A DNA stretch of 64,000 bases from Catellatospora vulcania (GCF_009720385.1 NZ_WARX01000014.1:248001-312000); one strand, 5' to 3'; shown: positions 26,092 to 34,579, counted from the stretch's first letter. Program-made: numbers and translations. The notes: generated from the sequence alone by a model not told the origin.

Positions 26092-27042
26092 ATGGGCAAG
26101 AAGGTCACCGTCGTCGGCGCCGGTTTCTACGGCTCGACCACCGCGCAGCGCCTCGCCGAGTACGACGTCTTCGAGACCGTCGTGCTCACCGACATCGTCG
26201 AGGGCAAGCCCGAGGGTCTCGCTCTGGACCTGAACCAGTCCCGCTCCATCGAGGGCTTCGAGACCAAGGTCGTCGGCGCCACCACCGGGCTCGACGGCTC
26301 GGGCTACGAAGCGATCGCCGGCTCCGACATCGTCGTGATCACCGCCGGTCTGCCGCGCAAGCCGGGCATGAGCCGCATGGACCTGCTCGGTGTCAACGCC
26401 AAGATCGTCCGCGGGGTGTCCGAGCAGGTCGCCAAGCACGCGCCCAACGCCGTCGTCATCGTGGTGTCCAACCCGCTCGACGAGATGACCGCGCTGGCCC
26501 AGATCGCCACCCAGTTCCCGAAGAACCGGGTCATCGGCCAGGCCGGCATGCTGGACACCGCCCGCTTCACGCACTTCGTCGCCGAGGAGCTGAACGTCCC
26601 GGTCGGCTCGGTGAAGACGCTGACCCTGGGTTCGCACGGCGACACCATGGTGCCGGTGCCCTCGCGCTGCACCGTCAACGGCAAGCCGCTGTCCGAGCTG
26701 CTGCCCGCTGACAAGATCGACGAGCTGGTCACCCGTACCCGTAACGGCGGCGCCGAGGTCGTGGCGCTGCTGAAGACCGGCTCGGCGTACTACGCCCCGT
26801 CGGCCGCCGCGGCCCGCATGGCCAAGGCCGTGGCCGAGGACTCCGGCGAGGTCATGCCGGTATGCGCGTGGGTCGACGGCGAGTACGGCATCTCCGGCGT
26901 CTACCTGGGCGTCGAGGCCGAGATCGGCGCGACCGGCGCCCGCAAGGTCGTCATCACCGACCTCACCGAGTCGGAGCTCGCCGGCCTCAACGAGGCCGCC
27001 GAGGCCGTCCGCGCCAAGCAGTCCGACGTAGCCGGCCTCTGA
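26092..27042 (+). CDS. mdh: Malate dehydrogenase (LDH-like type)
   Basis: 316 residues. The N-terminal Rossmann fold starts VTVVGAGFYGSTTAQRL, with an acidic end to strand 2 (VLTDIVEG) that suits NAD. The substrate loop is AGLPRKPGMSRMDLL with the Arg pair expected for malate. Also seen are SNPLDEMT, QAGMLDTARF and the catalytic Asp-Arg/His region GSHGDTMVP. TCA-cycle role, with icd and sucCD nearby. ATG chosen at 26092 with AGGGA upstream; the frame to 26005 is not family-like. A family A palindrome follows the stop by 8 bases. Confidence 0.95.
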   Translation: MGKKVTVVGAGFYGSTTAQRLAEYDVFETVVLTDIVEGKPEGLALDLNQSRSIEGFETKVVGATTGLDGSGYEAIAGSDIVVITAGLPRKPGMSRMDLLGVNAKIVRGVSEQVAKHAPNAVVIVVSNPLDEMTALAQIATQFPKNRVIGQAGMLDTARFTHFVAEELNVPVGSVKTLTLGSHGDTMVPVPSRCTVNGKPLSELLPADKIDELVTRTRNGGAEVVALLKTGSAYYAPSAAAARMAKAVAEDSGEVMPVCAWVDGEYGISGVYLGVEAEIGATGARKVVITDLTESELAGLNEAAEAVRAKQSDVAGL

Positions 27043-27050
27043 CCGGCTTG

Positions 27051-27100
27051 CAGGAAGGGCACCTTCGCCACGCTCAGCGTTGTGGAAGGTGCCCTTCCTG
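27051..27100. repeat. Dispersed palindrome, family A (copy 2)
   Basis: Arms 27051-27066 and 27085-27100 (CAGGAAGGGCACCTTC and its complement) are perfect over 16 bases; the 18-base centre is itself partly self-complementary. It lies between mdh and the decayed gene on the other strand. Confidence 0.9.
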
Positions 27101-27103
27101 ACT

Positions 27104-27350
27104 TCTGACCGTCGCTGCGGGGGAAGCCCTCGCCGCGCACCAGACCGGGCAGGTTCCCCGGGCCGTAGCGGACCAGCGCTTCCTCGTACCCGGCCCACAT
27201 CCGCACCCCCGGATGACGCCGCCGGCCGTACCCGGGGACCGCCAGCCCGCGCAGCACCTGGATCGTCTCCACCCGCCGCTTGCCCAACCGGCGCGGATCC
27301 AGCGCCACGGCGCTCGCCGCGAAGTCCGGATAGGGCAGGAACGTCTGTAC
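27104..27350 (-). pseudogene. Decayed MSMEG_6728/pyrimidine-dimer-glycosylase-like gene
   Basis: From 27350 downwards the minus strand encodes VQTFLPYPDFAASAVALD, then RRLGKRRVETIQVLRGL and HPGVRMWAGYEEALVRYG. This strongly resembles the N-terminal half of the MSMEG_6728-like family (DNA glycosylase related). The expected ATG is absent: GTA stands where the family starts MQTF. After RYG the family-like continuation (CPVWCAARASPAATVR) is found in another frame, so a frameshift is present. The rest is replaced by the family A palindrome. Lost start, frameshift and truncation all point to a dead gene. Family membership is from recall of its motifs. Confidence 0.6.
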
Positions 27351-27440
27351 GACAGCGGATACCCGCAGGTCAGCAGAGGCAAACCGCCGGGGGCGGGCGG
27401 AGCCGCGCGGTTGTCGGACGCGGGCACTATGGTGTCCGGC

Positions 27441-28112
27441 ATGGCATTGGACCTGCTCGACCTGCTGCCCGCTGAGTGGCGCGACGTGATGAAGCCGCAC
27501 CTGGACCTCGACGCCACGGCGCGGCTGTCCTCCTTCGTGGAGAACGCCTACGCCACCGAGACGGTGTACCCGCCTCGCGACGACCTGTTCACGGCGTTCC
27601 GGCTCACCTCTCCCGCACACACCCGGGTGCTGGTCCTCGGCCAGGACCCCTACTTCAAGCCCGGCCAGGCGCACGGCCTCAGCTTCAGCGTGCGGCCCGG
27701 CGTGACCGTTCCGCCGAGCCTGCGCAACGTGTACAAGGAGCTCAAGGACGATCTGGGCGTCGAGCCGCCGCGCAACGGCGACCTGACCGGGTGGGCGAGC
27801 CAGGGTGTGCTGATGCTCAACGCCGTGCTGACCGTCGGCGTCAAGCCGGGCAGCCACGCCAACCAGGGCTGGGAGGCGTTCACCGACGCCGCGATCAAGG
27901 CCGTTAACGACTCGCCGTACCGCGTGGTCTTCGTGCTCTGGGGGTCGTACGCCCGTAAGAAGGCGGCGCTGGTCACCAACCCGCAGCACGTCGTGCTGGA
28001 GGCGGGGCACCCGAGCCCGATGAACCCGAAGGGGTTCCTGGGCAGCAAGCCGTTCTCCCAGATCAAGGCCGCGCTCCAGGAAGCCGGCCGCGGCGAGATC
28101 AACTGGAGCTGA
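27441..28112 (+). CDS. ung: Uracil-DNA glycosylase, family 1
   Basis: About 223 residues; removes uracil from DNA in base-excision repair. Motif A is GQDPYFKPGQAHGLSF (about 61-76), with the catalytic Asp. The usual GQDPYH is GQDPYF here, losing a common His. The NGDLTGWASQGVLMLN segment and the minor-groove loop HPSPMNPKGFLGSKPF match the family. ATG at 27441 gives MALDLLDLLPAEW; an ATG at 27429 four codons upstream is equally possible, as neither has a strong RBS. It follows a decayed DNA-glycosylase-like gene on the opposite strand. Confidence 0.93.
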   Translation: MALDLLDLLPAEWRDVMKPHLDLDATARLSSFVENAYATETVYPPRDDLFTAFRLTSPAHTRVLVLGQDPYFKPGQAHGLSFSVRPGVTVPPSLRNVYKELKDDLGVEPPRNGDLTGWASQGVLMLNAVLTVGVKPGSHANQGWEAFTDAAIKAVNDSPYRVVFVLWGSYARKKAALVTNPQHVVLEAGHPSPMNPKGFLGSKPFSQIKAALQEAGRGEINWS

Positions 28113-28116
28113 TGAT

Positions 28117-28156
28117 CTGCCGCGCGCGGCGGGCGGGGCTCGCCGCAGCGCGGCAG
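28117..28156 (+). terminator. Possible hairpin after ung
   Basis: CTGCCGCGC at 28117-28125 and its complement at 28148-28156 can pair over 9 bases around a GC-rich loop, 4 bases past the ung stop. Confidence 0.4.
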
Positions 28157-28205
28157 GTCAGTACATCGGCAGGTCAGTACATCGGCAGGTCAGTACATCG
28201 GCAGG
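28152..28205. repeat. Tandem 16-bp repeat overlapping a 3' gene end
   Basis: The unit GGCAGGTCAGTACATC occurs three times in exact tandem (28152, 28168, 28184) plus a partial fourth. Each unit carries the complement of the codons MY-stop of the minus-strand gene ending at 28190, so two spare copies of its terminal codons lie downstream. Slippage would not change that protein. Confidence 0.9.
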
Positions 28206-28792
28206 ACGATGGCGAGCCCGGCGACGGCGCTGACCATCACCGCCACGGCCAGCCACCGGCGGACCCGCAGATCGATGCCGGAAAGGCTGTCGTAGAACTT
28301 GGCCTTGCGCCCGTGCAGCCTCCGCCATGCCCAGCGCAGGGCAAGGAACAGCAGCAGGCAGAGCATGACCGCGCCGACCGAGCCGGCGACCCCGGCGCCC
28401 AGCGCGTCCCCGACATCCGAGAGCCGCGCCTCCCGGTGTTCCGCGCTCTCGCGCCGGTAGAGCCCGCCGTCCAACGGCCGGTGCCGGCTCAGCAGGATCG
28501 CGACCTGCGCGAGAGCCGGCAGCAACCCGATCGCGGTGAGCTCGAACCAAGGCCGGCGCAGTTGCCGCGAGGTCACGCTCAGCGCGCCCGCCGCGGCGCA
28601 CAGCATCGGAAACGCGATGACCGTCCAGGCCGATGCCACGACGACCCTGGCCGGCACGTCGGCCAGGATCCGGGTCTCGGCCTTCAGCAGCGGCTCGCGC
28701 ATCAGATAGGCCAGGAGCAAGGTGGCGATCGAGGCCACGGCGTAGAACATCATGCCGCTCCGGCGGCTGCGGGACTCGTTCTCGATCGTCAC
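28190..28792 (-). CDS. Hypothetical four-helix membrane protein
   Basis: About 200 residues with four hydrophobic segments: FYAVASIATLLLAYLM, VVVASAWTVIAFPMLCAAAG, a segment around VAGSVGAVMLCLLLFLAL, and WLAVAVMVSAVAGLAIVLP at the very C terminus. Basic loops lie between them. I recognise no family. The GTG at 28792 (TIENESRSRRSG) is a guess; 28753 (MMFYAV) is also possible and neither has a clear RBS. Divergent from icd, convergent with ung. The stop codon lies inside the 16-bp tandem repeat. Confidence 0.6.
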   Translation of the reverse strand: MTIENESRSRRSGMMFYAVASIATLLLAYLMREPLLKAETRILADVPARVVVASAWTVIAFPMLCAAAGALSVTSRQLRRPWFELTAIGLLPALAQVAILLSRHRPLDGGLYRRESAEHREARLSDVGDALGAGVAGSVGAVMLCLLLFLALRWAWRRLHGRKAKFYDSLSGIDLRVRRWLAVAVMVSAVAGLAIVLPMY

Positions 28793-28959
28793 AGGCGGGC
28801 AGCTTAGCGGCGGCGGGCCAGGTCCGCAGACCGGTGACAAGGGGCACGGCACCCTGGCGGTTGCGGCAGGTGGATCTGGCAGTACGCTCGTACTGCTAGA
28901 CGAGACCGCCGCCCGGCCTTCCGCGCCGGACGCCGAAGGTTTTAAGGAGCGCCCTCGCG

Positions 28960-30177
28960 ATGGCGAAGATCAAGGTAAACAACCCGGTCGTCGAGCTCGA
29001 CGGCGACGAGATGACCCGGATCATCTGGAAGCAGATCCGGGAGCAGCTGATCCTGCCCTACCTCGACGTGGAGCTGGAGTACTACGACCTGGGCATGGAG
29101 CACCGCGACGCCACCGACGACCAGGTGACGATCGACTCCGCCAACGCGATCAAGCGGCACGGCGTGGGCGTCAAGTGCGCCACCATCACCCCGGACGAGG
29201 CCCGCGTCGCCGAGTTCGGCCTGAAGAAGATGTGGAAGTCGCCGAACGGCACCATCCGCAACATCCTCGGCGGCGTCGTGTTCCGCGAGCCGATCATCAT
29301 GAGCAACGTGCCGCGCCTGGTGCCGGGCTGGACCAAGCCGATCGTCATCGGCCGTCACGCCCACGGCGACCAGTACAAGGCCACCGACTTCGTGGTGCCG
29401 GGTCCGGGCAAGGTCACCATCACGTACCAGCCGGCCGACGGCTCGGAGCCGATGGAGCTGACCGTCGCCGACTTCGCCGACGGCGGCGTCGCCATGGGCA
29501 TGTACAACTTCGACGAGTCGATCCGTGACTTCGCGCGCGCCTCGCTGCGCTACGGCCTGGCCCGCAACTACCCGGTCTACCTGTCGACGAAGAACACCAT
29601 CCTCAAGGCGTACGACGGCCGCTTCAAGGACATCTTCGCCGAGGTCTTCGAGGCCGAGTTCAAGGCCGACTTCGAGGCCGCGGGCATCAGCTACGAGCAC
29701 CGCCTCATCGACGACATGGTCGCCGCGGCCATGAAGTGGGAGGGCGGGTTCGTCTGGGCCTGCAAGAACTACGACGGCGACGTGCAGTCCGACACCGTGG
29801 CGCAGGGCTTCGGCTCGCTCGGCCTGATGACCTCCGTGCTGATGACGCCCGACGGCAAGACCGTCGAGGCCGAGGCGGCGCACGGCACCGTCACCCGGCA
29901 CTACCGCCAGTGGCAGAAGGGCGAGAAGACGTCGACCAACCCGATCGCGTCGATCTTCGCCTGGACCCGGGGCCTCGCGCACCGCGGCAAGCTGGACGGC
30001 ACCCCGGCGGTCACCAACTTCGCCGACACGCTGGAGCAGGTCATCATCGAGACCGTCGAGGGCGGCGCGATGACCAAGGACCTCGCGCTGCTGATCTCGC
30101 GTGACGCGCCGTGGCAGACCACCGAGGAGTTCATGAACACCCTCGACACCAACCTGGCTCGCCGTCTCGGCGCCTGA
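28960..30177 (+). CDS. icd: Isocitrate dehydrogenase (NADP), type II homodimeric
   Basis: 405 residues. Oxidative decarboxylation of isocitrate to 2-oxoglutarate in the TCA cycle. The N terminus [53 protein letters not shown] (substrate Ser and Asn, about 96-114) and [13 protein letters not shown] are signatures of the eukaryote-like subfamily II enzyme. [14 protein letters not shown] near 309 contributes the NADP site. ATG with AAGGAG upstream. Followed by a strong terminator. Confidence 0.97.
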   Translation: MAKIKVNNPVVELDGDEMTRIIWKQIREQLILPYLDVELEYYDLGMEHRDATDDQVTIDSANAIKRHGVGVKCATITPDEARVAEFGLKKMWKSPNGTIRNILGGVVFREPIIMSNVPRLVPGWTKPIVIGRHAHGDQYKATDFVVPGPGKVTITYQPADGSEPMELTVADFADGGVAMGMYNFDESIRDFARASLRYGLARNYPVYLSTKNTILKAYDGRFKDIFAEVFEAEFKADFEAAGISYEHRLIDDMVAAAMKWEGGFVWACKNYDGDVQSDTVAQGFGSLGLMTSVLMTPDGKTVEAEAAHGTVTRHYRQWQKGEKTSTNPIASIFAWTRGLAHRGKLDGTPAVTNFADTLEQVIIETVEGGAMTKDLALLISRDAPWQTTEEFMNTLDTNLARRLGA

Positions 30178-30269
30178 TTCCGCCCGGGTGGAACCCGTCT
30201 CCTGGCTTGCCTGCGCTCGTTTGACCAGGTGAAACAGCAGAAGAATCCCGCCTGACAGTCCCTTCCCGA

Positions 30270-30309
30270 ACAGTGCCGGCCCGCAGTCCGCGGGTCGGCA
30301 CTGTTTTTT
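30270..30309 (+). terminator. Rho-independent terminator after icd
   Basis: ACAGTGCCG(G)CCCGC pairs with GCGGG(T)CGGCACTGT around a short loop, and a run of six T follows. It is the clearest intrinsic terminator in the window. Confidence 0.9.
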
Positions 30310-30348
30310 GCGCGCAGGGCCTTGGCCGGCTGCCCTGCTGCCGCGCGG

Positions 30349-30411
30349 TGATCGCTGTTTCGGGTCAGAAAGTGAGGCTGGACCGCATCTTCTGACCCGA
30401 AACAGCGATCA
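30349..30411. repeat. Dispersed palindrome, family B (copy 2)
   Basis: Arms 30349-30370 and 30390-30411 are perfectly complementary over 22 bases, beginning TGATCGCTGTTTCGGGTC; the loop is 19 bases. It lies between convergent icd and the gene ending at 30493, 40 bases beyond the icd terminator, so it is not needed for termination of icd. The rest of the 315-base gap holds nothing else that I can support. Confidence 0.95.
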
Positions 30412-30492
30412 TGCGGCCTGCCGCGCATCCCGGCGCGGTGCCGGGGTGGAGGAGAGGGCAAAGGAGAGGGCGGAGGTGGCGTGGGGGTGGGG

Positions 30493-31866
30493 TCAGGGGG
30501 TGCGGAGCCAGACGGGGCCGTCGGGGGTGTCGCGCAGTTCGATGGCGGCGGCGGCGAGGGCGTCGCGGACCCGGTCGGCAGCCGCCCAGTCGCGCTGCTC
30601 GCGGGCCTTCTCGCGCAGGCCGATCAGTGCGTCCACCAGCGGGGTGAGCAGCGGCGTCGGGTCTGCCGTGCCGGCGAGCGCGCCCAGCCGCACGATCATG
30701 CCCCGGAGCAGGCCGTGCGCGTGTTCGCCGGAGTCCGAGGTGAGCGTGTCCGCGCCCCAGTCGGTGATCGCCTGCTCCAGTTCCAGCACCGCCGCGACGC
30801 AGCCGTCCACGTTCCGCCCGGCCAGCGCCGTCGAGAACCTGGCCTCCGCCTCGTCGGCCGCCTCGCGCAGCGTGGCCGCGACGCTCCCGGCCGCGCTGTC
30901 CAGGACCGCCCCGCCTTCGGCCGTGCTGCCGCCCGCCGTGCCGCGCCCCGATCCGCCCTGTCCGAACCCGCCGCGTCCGACTCCGCCCGACGCGCCGCCG
31001 GCCGACCCGGACGCGCCGCCGGCCGACCCGGCCTCACCGCCTCCGCCAGCGTTAAGAGGGTGCCCTTCCTCTACGTATTCCGTTAAGAAGGTGCCCTTCC
31101 TTTCTTCGGTGGGGAGGGGGAGGACGGTGCCGGTGGGGTAGGTGGTGCTGCGGCCGCGGTGGCGGAGGGTGAGGGTGCCGTTGCCGAGAACCGTGGCGGT
31201 GCGGGCGTCGAGGTCGCAGACCAGGGCGGTGTGCTCGTCGATGCCGATGATGACGGTGTCGTCGGGCAGTTCGCTTTCGAGGCGGGCCAGGCGGGGTTCG
31301 CCGAGGTAGCAGAAGCGGGTGTCGTGGTGACCGCCCTCGGCATTGTCGTAGTGCGGGATGACCACCGCGGGAATGCCGGTGAGCTGCTCGAACAGGTTCA
31401 GGCCGGGCTCCCAGCGCGGGTCCGCGCCGGCCTTGTAGATCTCGTACACGGGGATGGTGTGCGAGCCTAGGGTGAGGGCGGCGGCGCTGGCGAAGACGAG
31501 CACGTCGGCCTGGACGAGCAGCGACGGCAGCTCGGTGTCGCGCCACTGGCGCAGGGCGTACGTCGGCGAGCCCGGCCCCGCGAAGATCCAGCTCGCACCA
31601 CGGAGGGCGGCCAGCGCGCGTTCACGGTCGAGGCCGGGTGCGAGGGCACTCCGCCAGGAGACGACGTCGACGGCTCGCCCGACGCTCTGCGCGAAGTAGC
31701 CCACGGCCCGCGCGCTGATCTCGTCGGCGTTCAGCTGGAATCCGTACGGCGTGTCCAGCAGGGCGGCCCGTGCGTCGTCGTGCAGTGCGGCGAAGAACTG
31801 CCGGTGCGGCTTGATCATCGTGGGGGTGGTCTCGCCGGACCCCATGATCACGAGCAGCTTGGTCAC
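30493..31866 (-). CDS. Amidotransferase-like (peptidase S51/GAT1-like) domain fused to CysRS C-terminal-like domain
   Basis: 457 residues. Residues 1-255 (KLLVIMGSGETTPTMIK at the start, IFAGPGSPTYALRQW, VFASAAALTLGSH with the candidate nucleophile Ser, IPHYDNAEGGHHDTR) look like a type 1 glutamine amidotransferase/S51 peptidase fold. Residues ~255-272 are encoded by two copies of half a family A palindrome. A Gly/Ser/Ala linker follows to ~330. The last ~115 residues (EARFSTALAGRN, DALIGLREKAREQRDWAAAD and RVRDALAAAAIELRDTPDGP) resemble the C-terminal DALR/anticodon-side domain of cysteinyl-tRNA synthetase. GTG at 31866 with GGAG upstream. Last gene of the galT operon. Substrate unknown. Confidence 0.8.
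   Translation of the reverse strand: MTKLLVIMGSGETTPTMIKPHRQFFAALHDDARAALLDTPYGFQLNADEISARAVGYFAQSVGRAVDVVSWRSALAPGLDRERALAALRGASWIFAGPGSPTYALRQWRDTELPSLLVQADVLVFASAAALTLGSHTIPVYEIYKAGADPRWEPGLNLFEQLTGIPAVVIPHYDNAEGGHHDTRFCYLGEPRLARLESELPDDTVIIGIDEHTALVCDLDARTATVLGNGTLTLRHRGRSTTYPTGTVLPLPTEERKGTFLTEYVEEGHPLNAGGGGEAGSAGGASGSAGGASGGVGRGGFGQGGSGRGTAGGSTAEGGAVLDSAAGSVAATLREAADEAEARFSTALAGRNVDGCVAAVLELEQAITDWGADTLTSDSGEHAHGLLRGMIVRLGALAGTADPTPLLTPLVDALIGLREKAREQRDWAAADRVRDALAAAAIELRDTPDGPVWLRTP
31050..31103. repeat. Family A half-elements as direct repeat inside a coding sequence
   Basis: CGTTAAGAGGGTGCCCTTCC at 31050-31069 and CGTTAAGAAGGTGCCCTTCC at 31081-31100 are 31 bases apart in direct orientation. 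Each equals the right arm of the perfect palindrome at 18575-18628. Both are read in frame within the gene at 30493-31866. Confidence 0.9.
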
Positions 31867-31903
31867 GCCTTCTCCTTCCGTCGGCGGCCGCGACCGGGGC
31901 GGG

Positions 31904-32788
31904 TCACGGCTTGACCAGGGTGAGCAGGTCGGCGGCGATGGTGTCCGGGTGCTGGGCGTGCAGGTCGTGGTCGCCGCCGGGATACCAGCGCACGGTCGCG
32001 TCGGGCAGCGCCGCCGCCGCCCGGCGTACCGTCTCGGCACGCTCGTCCTGCGGGCCGAGTGCGGGCAGCAGCAGCGCGGGGACGGCGACCAGCGGCAGGT
32101 CGGGTCCTGGTGGGCCGTCCCACATCGACCGCAGGATCTCCAGGTGGTGCGGGATGGTCAGCCGCCGCTCCACGGTGCCGTCGGATCTGATCCGCATGTT
32201 CGCCAGGGTCGCCTCCCGGGCCGTGTCCGACCAGTCGGGGTGGCCCGACGCCAGCCACTGCCGCATGGTGTCGGCGGGCCGGCCGTCGATGTCCTGCGGG
32301 CGCAAAGCCTGCTCGCAGGACTGCCAGTCGGGGAAGGCGGCGTGCAGGTCGATCCAGCCGCCGTCGACCAAGCCGAGCGCCCCGGGCAGCTCCTGGTGCT
32401 TGGCGGCCAGCCGGACCACCACGTTGCCGCCCCACGACTGGCCCACCACCACGGGTCGGCGCAGGCCCAGCGCGGTGATCACGGCGGCCAGGTCGGCGGC
32501 GGCGGTGCCGGTGTCGTATCCGGATTCCGGCGCGTCCGACTCGCCGTGCCCGCGCAGGTCCACCGACCAGCTCGGATGACCGGCGGCGGCCAGCGCGGCC
32601 GCCACCTCGTCCCACAGCCGGGCGTTCGAGGACAGCCCGTGGACCAGCAGGAACGGCGTCGATCCTGGGCCCGGACCGGCTGACGTGGCGGCCGGCGTGC
32701 CGGGGCCGGCCGGGCCGCGGCGGCGCAGGCGCAACCGGACGCCGGGTTCGACCTCGACTTCGACTCGGCTGACCTCGTTGTCGTTCAC
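31904..32788 (-). CDS. Alpha/beta-fold hydrolase
   Basis: 294 residues. The oxyanion strand is FLLVHGLSSNARLWDEV. The nucleophile elbow GQSWGG carries the catalytic Ser near residue 115. A cap region follows, and the His is in GGDHDLHAQHP near the C terminus. Substrate cannot be inferred. GTG start; weak RBS. It lies 10 bases after galT and 37 bases before the amidotransferase-like gene, so it is part of the DeoR-galT operon. No signal peptide, so cytoplasmic. Confidence 0.88.
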   Translation of the reverse strand: MNDNEVSRVEVEVEPGVRLRLRRRGPAGPGTPAATSAGPGPGSTPFLLVHGLSSNARLWDEVAAALAAAGHPSWSVDLRGHGESDAPESGYDTGTAAADLAAVITALGLRRPVVVGQSWGGNVVVRLAAKHQELPGALGLVDGGWIDLHAAFPDWQSCEQALRPQDIDGRPADTMRQWLASGHPDWSDTAREATLANMRIRSDGTVERRLTIPHHLEILRSMWDGPPGPDLPLVAVPALLLPALGPQDERAETVRRAAAALPDATVRWYPGGDHDLHAQHPDTIAADLLTLVKP

Positions 32789-32798
32789 ATGTACGAAC

Positions 32799-33827
32799 TT
32801 AGAGGGAAACCGCCCTCAGCGCAGCAGCGGCCTGCTCCGGCGCGATGTCGTTGACCCACGCGCCCATCGCCGACTCCGACCCGGCCAGGTACTTCAGCTT
32901 GCCCGGCGCGCGCCGGGAGCTGATCAGGCGCAGGTGCAGGTAGCCGAGGTCGCGGTCGGTGTGCACGGGGGCCTGGTGCCAGCCGGCGATGTACGGCATG
33001 GCCACGCCGAACAGGCCGTCGAGCCGTCGCGTGATCTCCGACCAGAGCGGCGCGCAGGCGTCCAGCTCCGCCTCGGTGAGCGCGGCCAGGTCGGGGACCT
33101 GCCGGTGCGGGGCGAGGTGGATCTCGTACGGCCAGCGGGCCGCGTACGGCACGAACGCCGTCCACAGCTCGTTCGACGCGACGATGCGCGAGCCGTCCGC
33201 GCGTTCGCGGGCCAGCAGGTCGGCGTAGAGGTTGCCGCCGTGGGCGTCCTGGAACCGGCGGGCCGCCTCCAGGTAGCGGCGGGTGACCGGGGTGACGTAC
33301 GGGTACGCGTAGATCTGGCCGTGCGGGTGGTGCAGCGTCACGCCGATCTCGACGCCCCGGTTCTCGAAGCAGAACACCTGCTCGACGCCCGGCTGGGCGG
33401 ACAGCTCGGCGGTGCGGTCGGCCATCGCGCCCAGCACCGTGCGCACCCGCGGCACGGGCAGGTCCTTGAACGACGAGTCGTGCAGCGGCGAGAAGACGAC
33501 CACCTCGCAGCGCCCGGCGTCGCCGGAGAACGAGGGGAACCGGTTCTCGAACACGACCACGTCGTAGTCGTCGGCGGGCACCTCGGTCAGGAACGCGCCC
33601 TTCGTCGGGCAGAGCGGGCACTCCTCGGTGGGCGGCAGGAAGGTGCGGGCCTGCCGGTGCGCGGCGACGGCGACCCAGTCCTCGGTCAGCGGGTCGAAAC
33701 GCAGCTCGGCCGGCGCGGGCGGCGGGGGCAGCTCACGGCTGTCGACCATGGCGCGTACGGCGTCGTCGTGCTCGTCGAAGTAGATCAGTTCGCGGCCGTC
33801 GGCCATCGTGGTGCTGGTGCGCTTCAT
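32799..33827 (-). CDS. galT: Galactose-1-phosphate uridylyltransferase
   Basis: 342 residues. Leloir pathway: exchanges UMP between UDP-glucose and galactose-1-phosphate. The nucleophile His motif HPHGQIYAYP is near residue 165. The zinc-type pair CPLCP is near 72, FENRFPSFSGDAG near 94, and WHQAPVH with HLRLIS near the end. The ATG overlaps the DeoR stop as ATGA. The very long frame upstream is a shadow of the regulator. galK and galE are not in the window. UDP-galactose made with this enzyme could feed the nearby glycan genes. Confidence 0.95.
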   Translation of the reverse strand: MKRTSTTMADGRELIYFDEHDDAVRAMVDSRELPPPPAPAELRFDPLTEDWVAVAAHRQARTFLPPTEECPLCPTKGAFLTEVPADDYDVVVFENRFPSFSGDAGRCEVVVFSPLHDSSFKDLPVPRVRTVLGAMADRTAELSAQPGVEQVFCFENRGVEIGVTLHHPHGQIYAYPYVTPVTRRYLEAARRFQDAHGGNLYADLLARERADGSRIVASNELWTAFVPYAARWPYEIHLAPHRQVPDLAALTEAELDACAPLWSEITRRLDGLFGVAMPYIAGWHQAPVHTDRDLGYLHLRLISSRRAPGKLKYLAGSESAMGAWVNDIAPEQAAAALRAVSL

Positions 33828-34579
33828 CCGGTCATCTCCACAACGGTGTACTCGCTGACGTCCACGGGCGGCTCGGTGTCGGTTATCAGCAGGTCGACGG
33901 CGCTGAGCGGGACGATCGAGGCGATGCCGAGCGTCTCCCACTTGGTGTGGTCGGCGAGCACGACCAGGCGGCGGGTGGCCGCGATCAGGGCCCGGTTGGT
34001 CTCGGCTTCGAGCAGGTTCGGCGTGGTCAGCCCGGCCTCGACGCTGAGCCCGTGCACACCGAGGAAGAGCTGGTCGACGTGCAGGTCGCGCAGCGAGGCG
34101 ACGGCGATCGGGCCGACCAGGGCGTCGGAGGGGGTGCGGGTGCCGCCGGTGAGCACGACGGTCTGGTCGGGGCGGCCCGCGCGGTAGAAGACGTCGGCGA
34201 CCGGGATGGAGTTGGTCACCACGGTCAGCCCGGGGATCTCGACCAGGCGCTGGGCCAGCCGCACCGTGGTGGTGCCCGCCGACAGCGCGATGGCGCTGCC
34301 GGGGGCCACGTGGGCGGCGGCGGCCTCGGCGAGCTTGGCCTTCTCCGTACGCTGGCGCTCGGCTTTCGCGGCGAAGCCGGGTTCGTCGGCGACGCCGGAC
34401 GGGGGCGCGGTGGCCCCACCGTGCACCTTGACCACGAGGCCGCGCTCGGCGAGCACCTCCAGGTCGCGGCGGATGGTCATGTCGGAGACGCCGAGCTCGG
34501 CGACGAGGTCGGCCACGCGCACCCCGCCGGAGAGGCGCACCTGGGCGAGGATCGCCTGCTGGCGTTGCGGGGCGAGCAT
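33824..34579 (-). CDS. DeoR/GlpR family transcriptional regulator
   Basis: 251 residues. The N-terminal winged helix-turn-helix (RQQAILAQVRLSGGVRVADL, then SDMTIRRDLEVLAERG) is the DeoR type. The C-terminal DeoRC sugar-phosphate sensor domain contains IALSAGTTTVRLAQRL and LTGGTRTPSDALVGP. First gene of an operon with galT by an ATGA overlap, so it probably senses a galactose-pathway sugar phosphate and represses its own operon. Direct TGTTG repeats lie upstream (34628-34646). Confidence 0.93.
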   Translation of the reverse strand: MLAPQRQQAILAQVRLSGGVRVADLVAELGVSDMTIRRDLEVLAERGLVVKVHGGATAPPSGVADEPGFAAKAERQRTEKAKLAEAAAAHVAPGSAIALSAGTTTVRLAQRLVEIPGLTVVTNSIPVADVFYRAGRPDQTVVLTGGTRTPSDALVGPIAVASLRDLHVDQLFLGVHGLSVEAGLTTPNLLEAETNRALIAATRRLVVLADHTKWETLGIASIVPLSAVDLLITDTEPPVDVSEYTVVEMTG

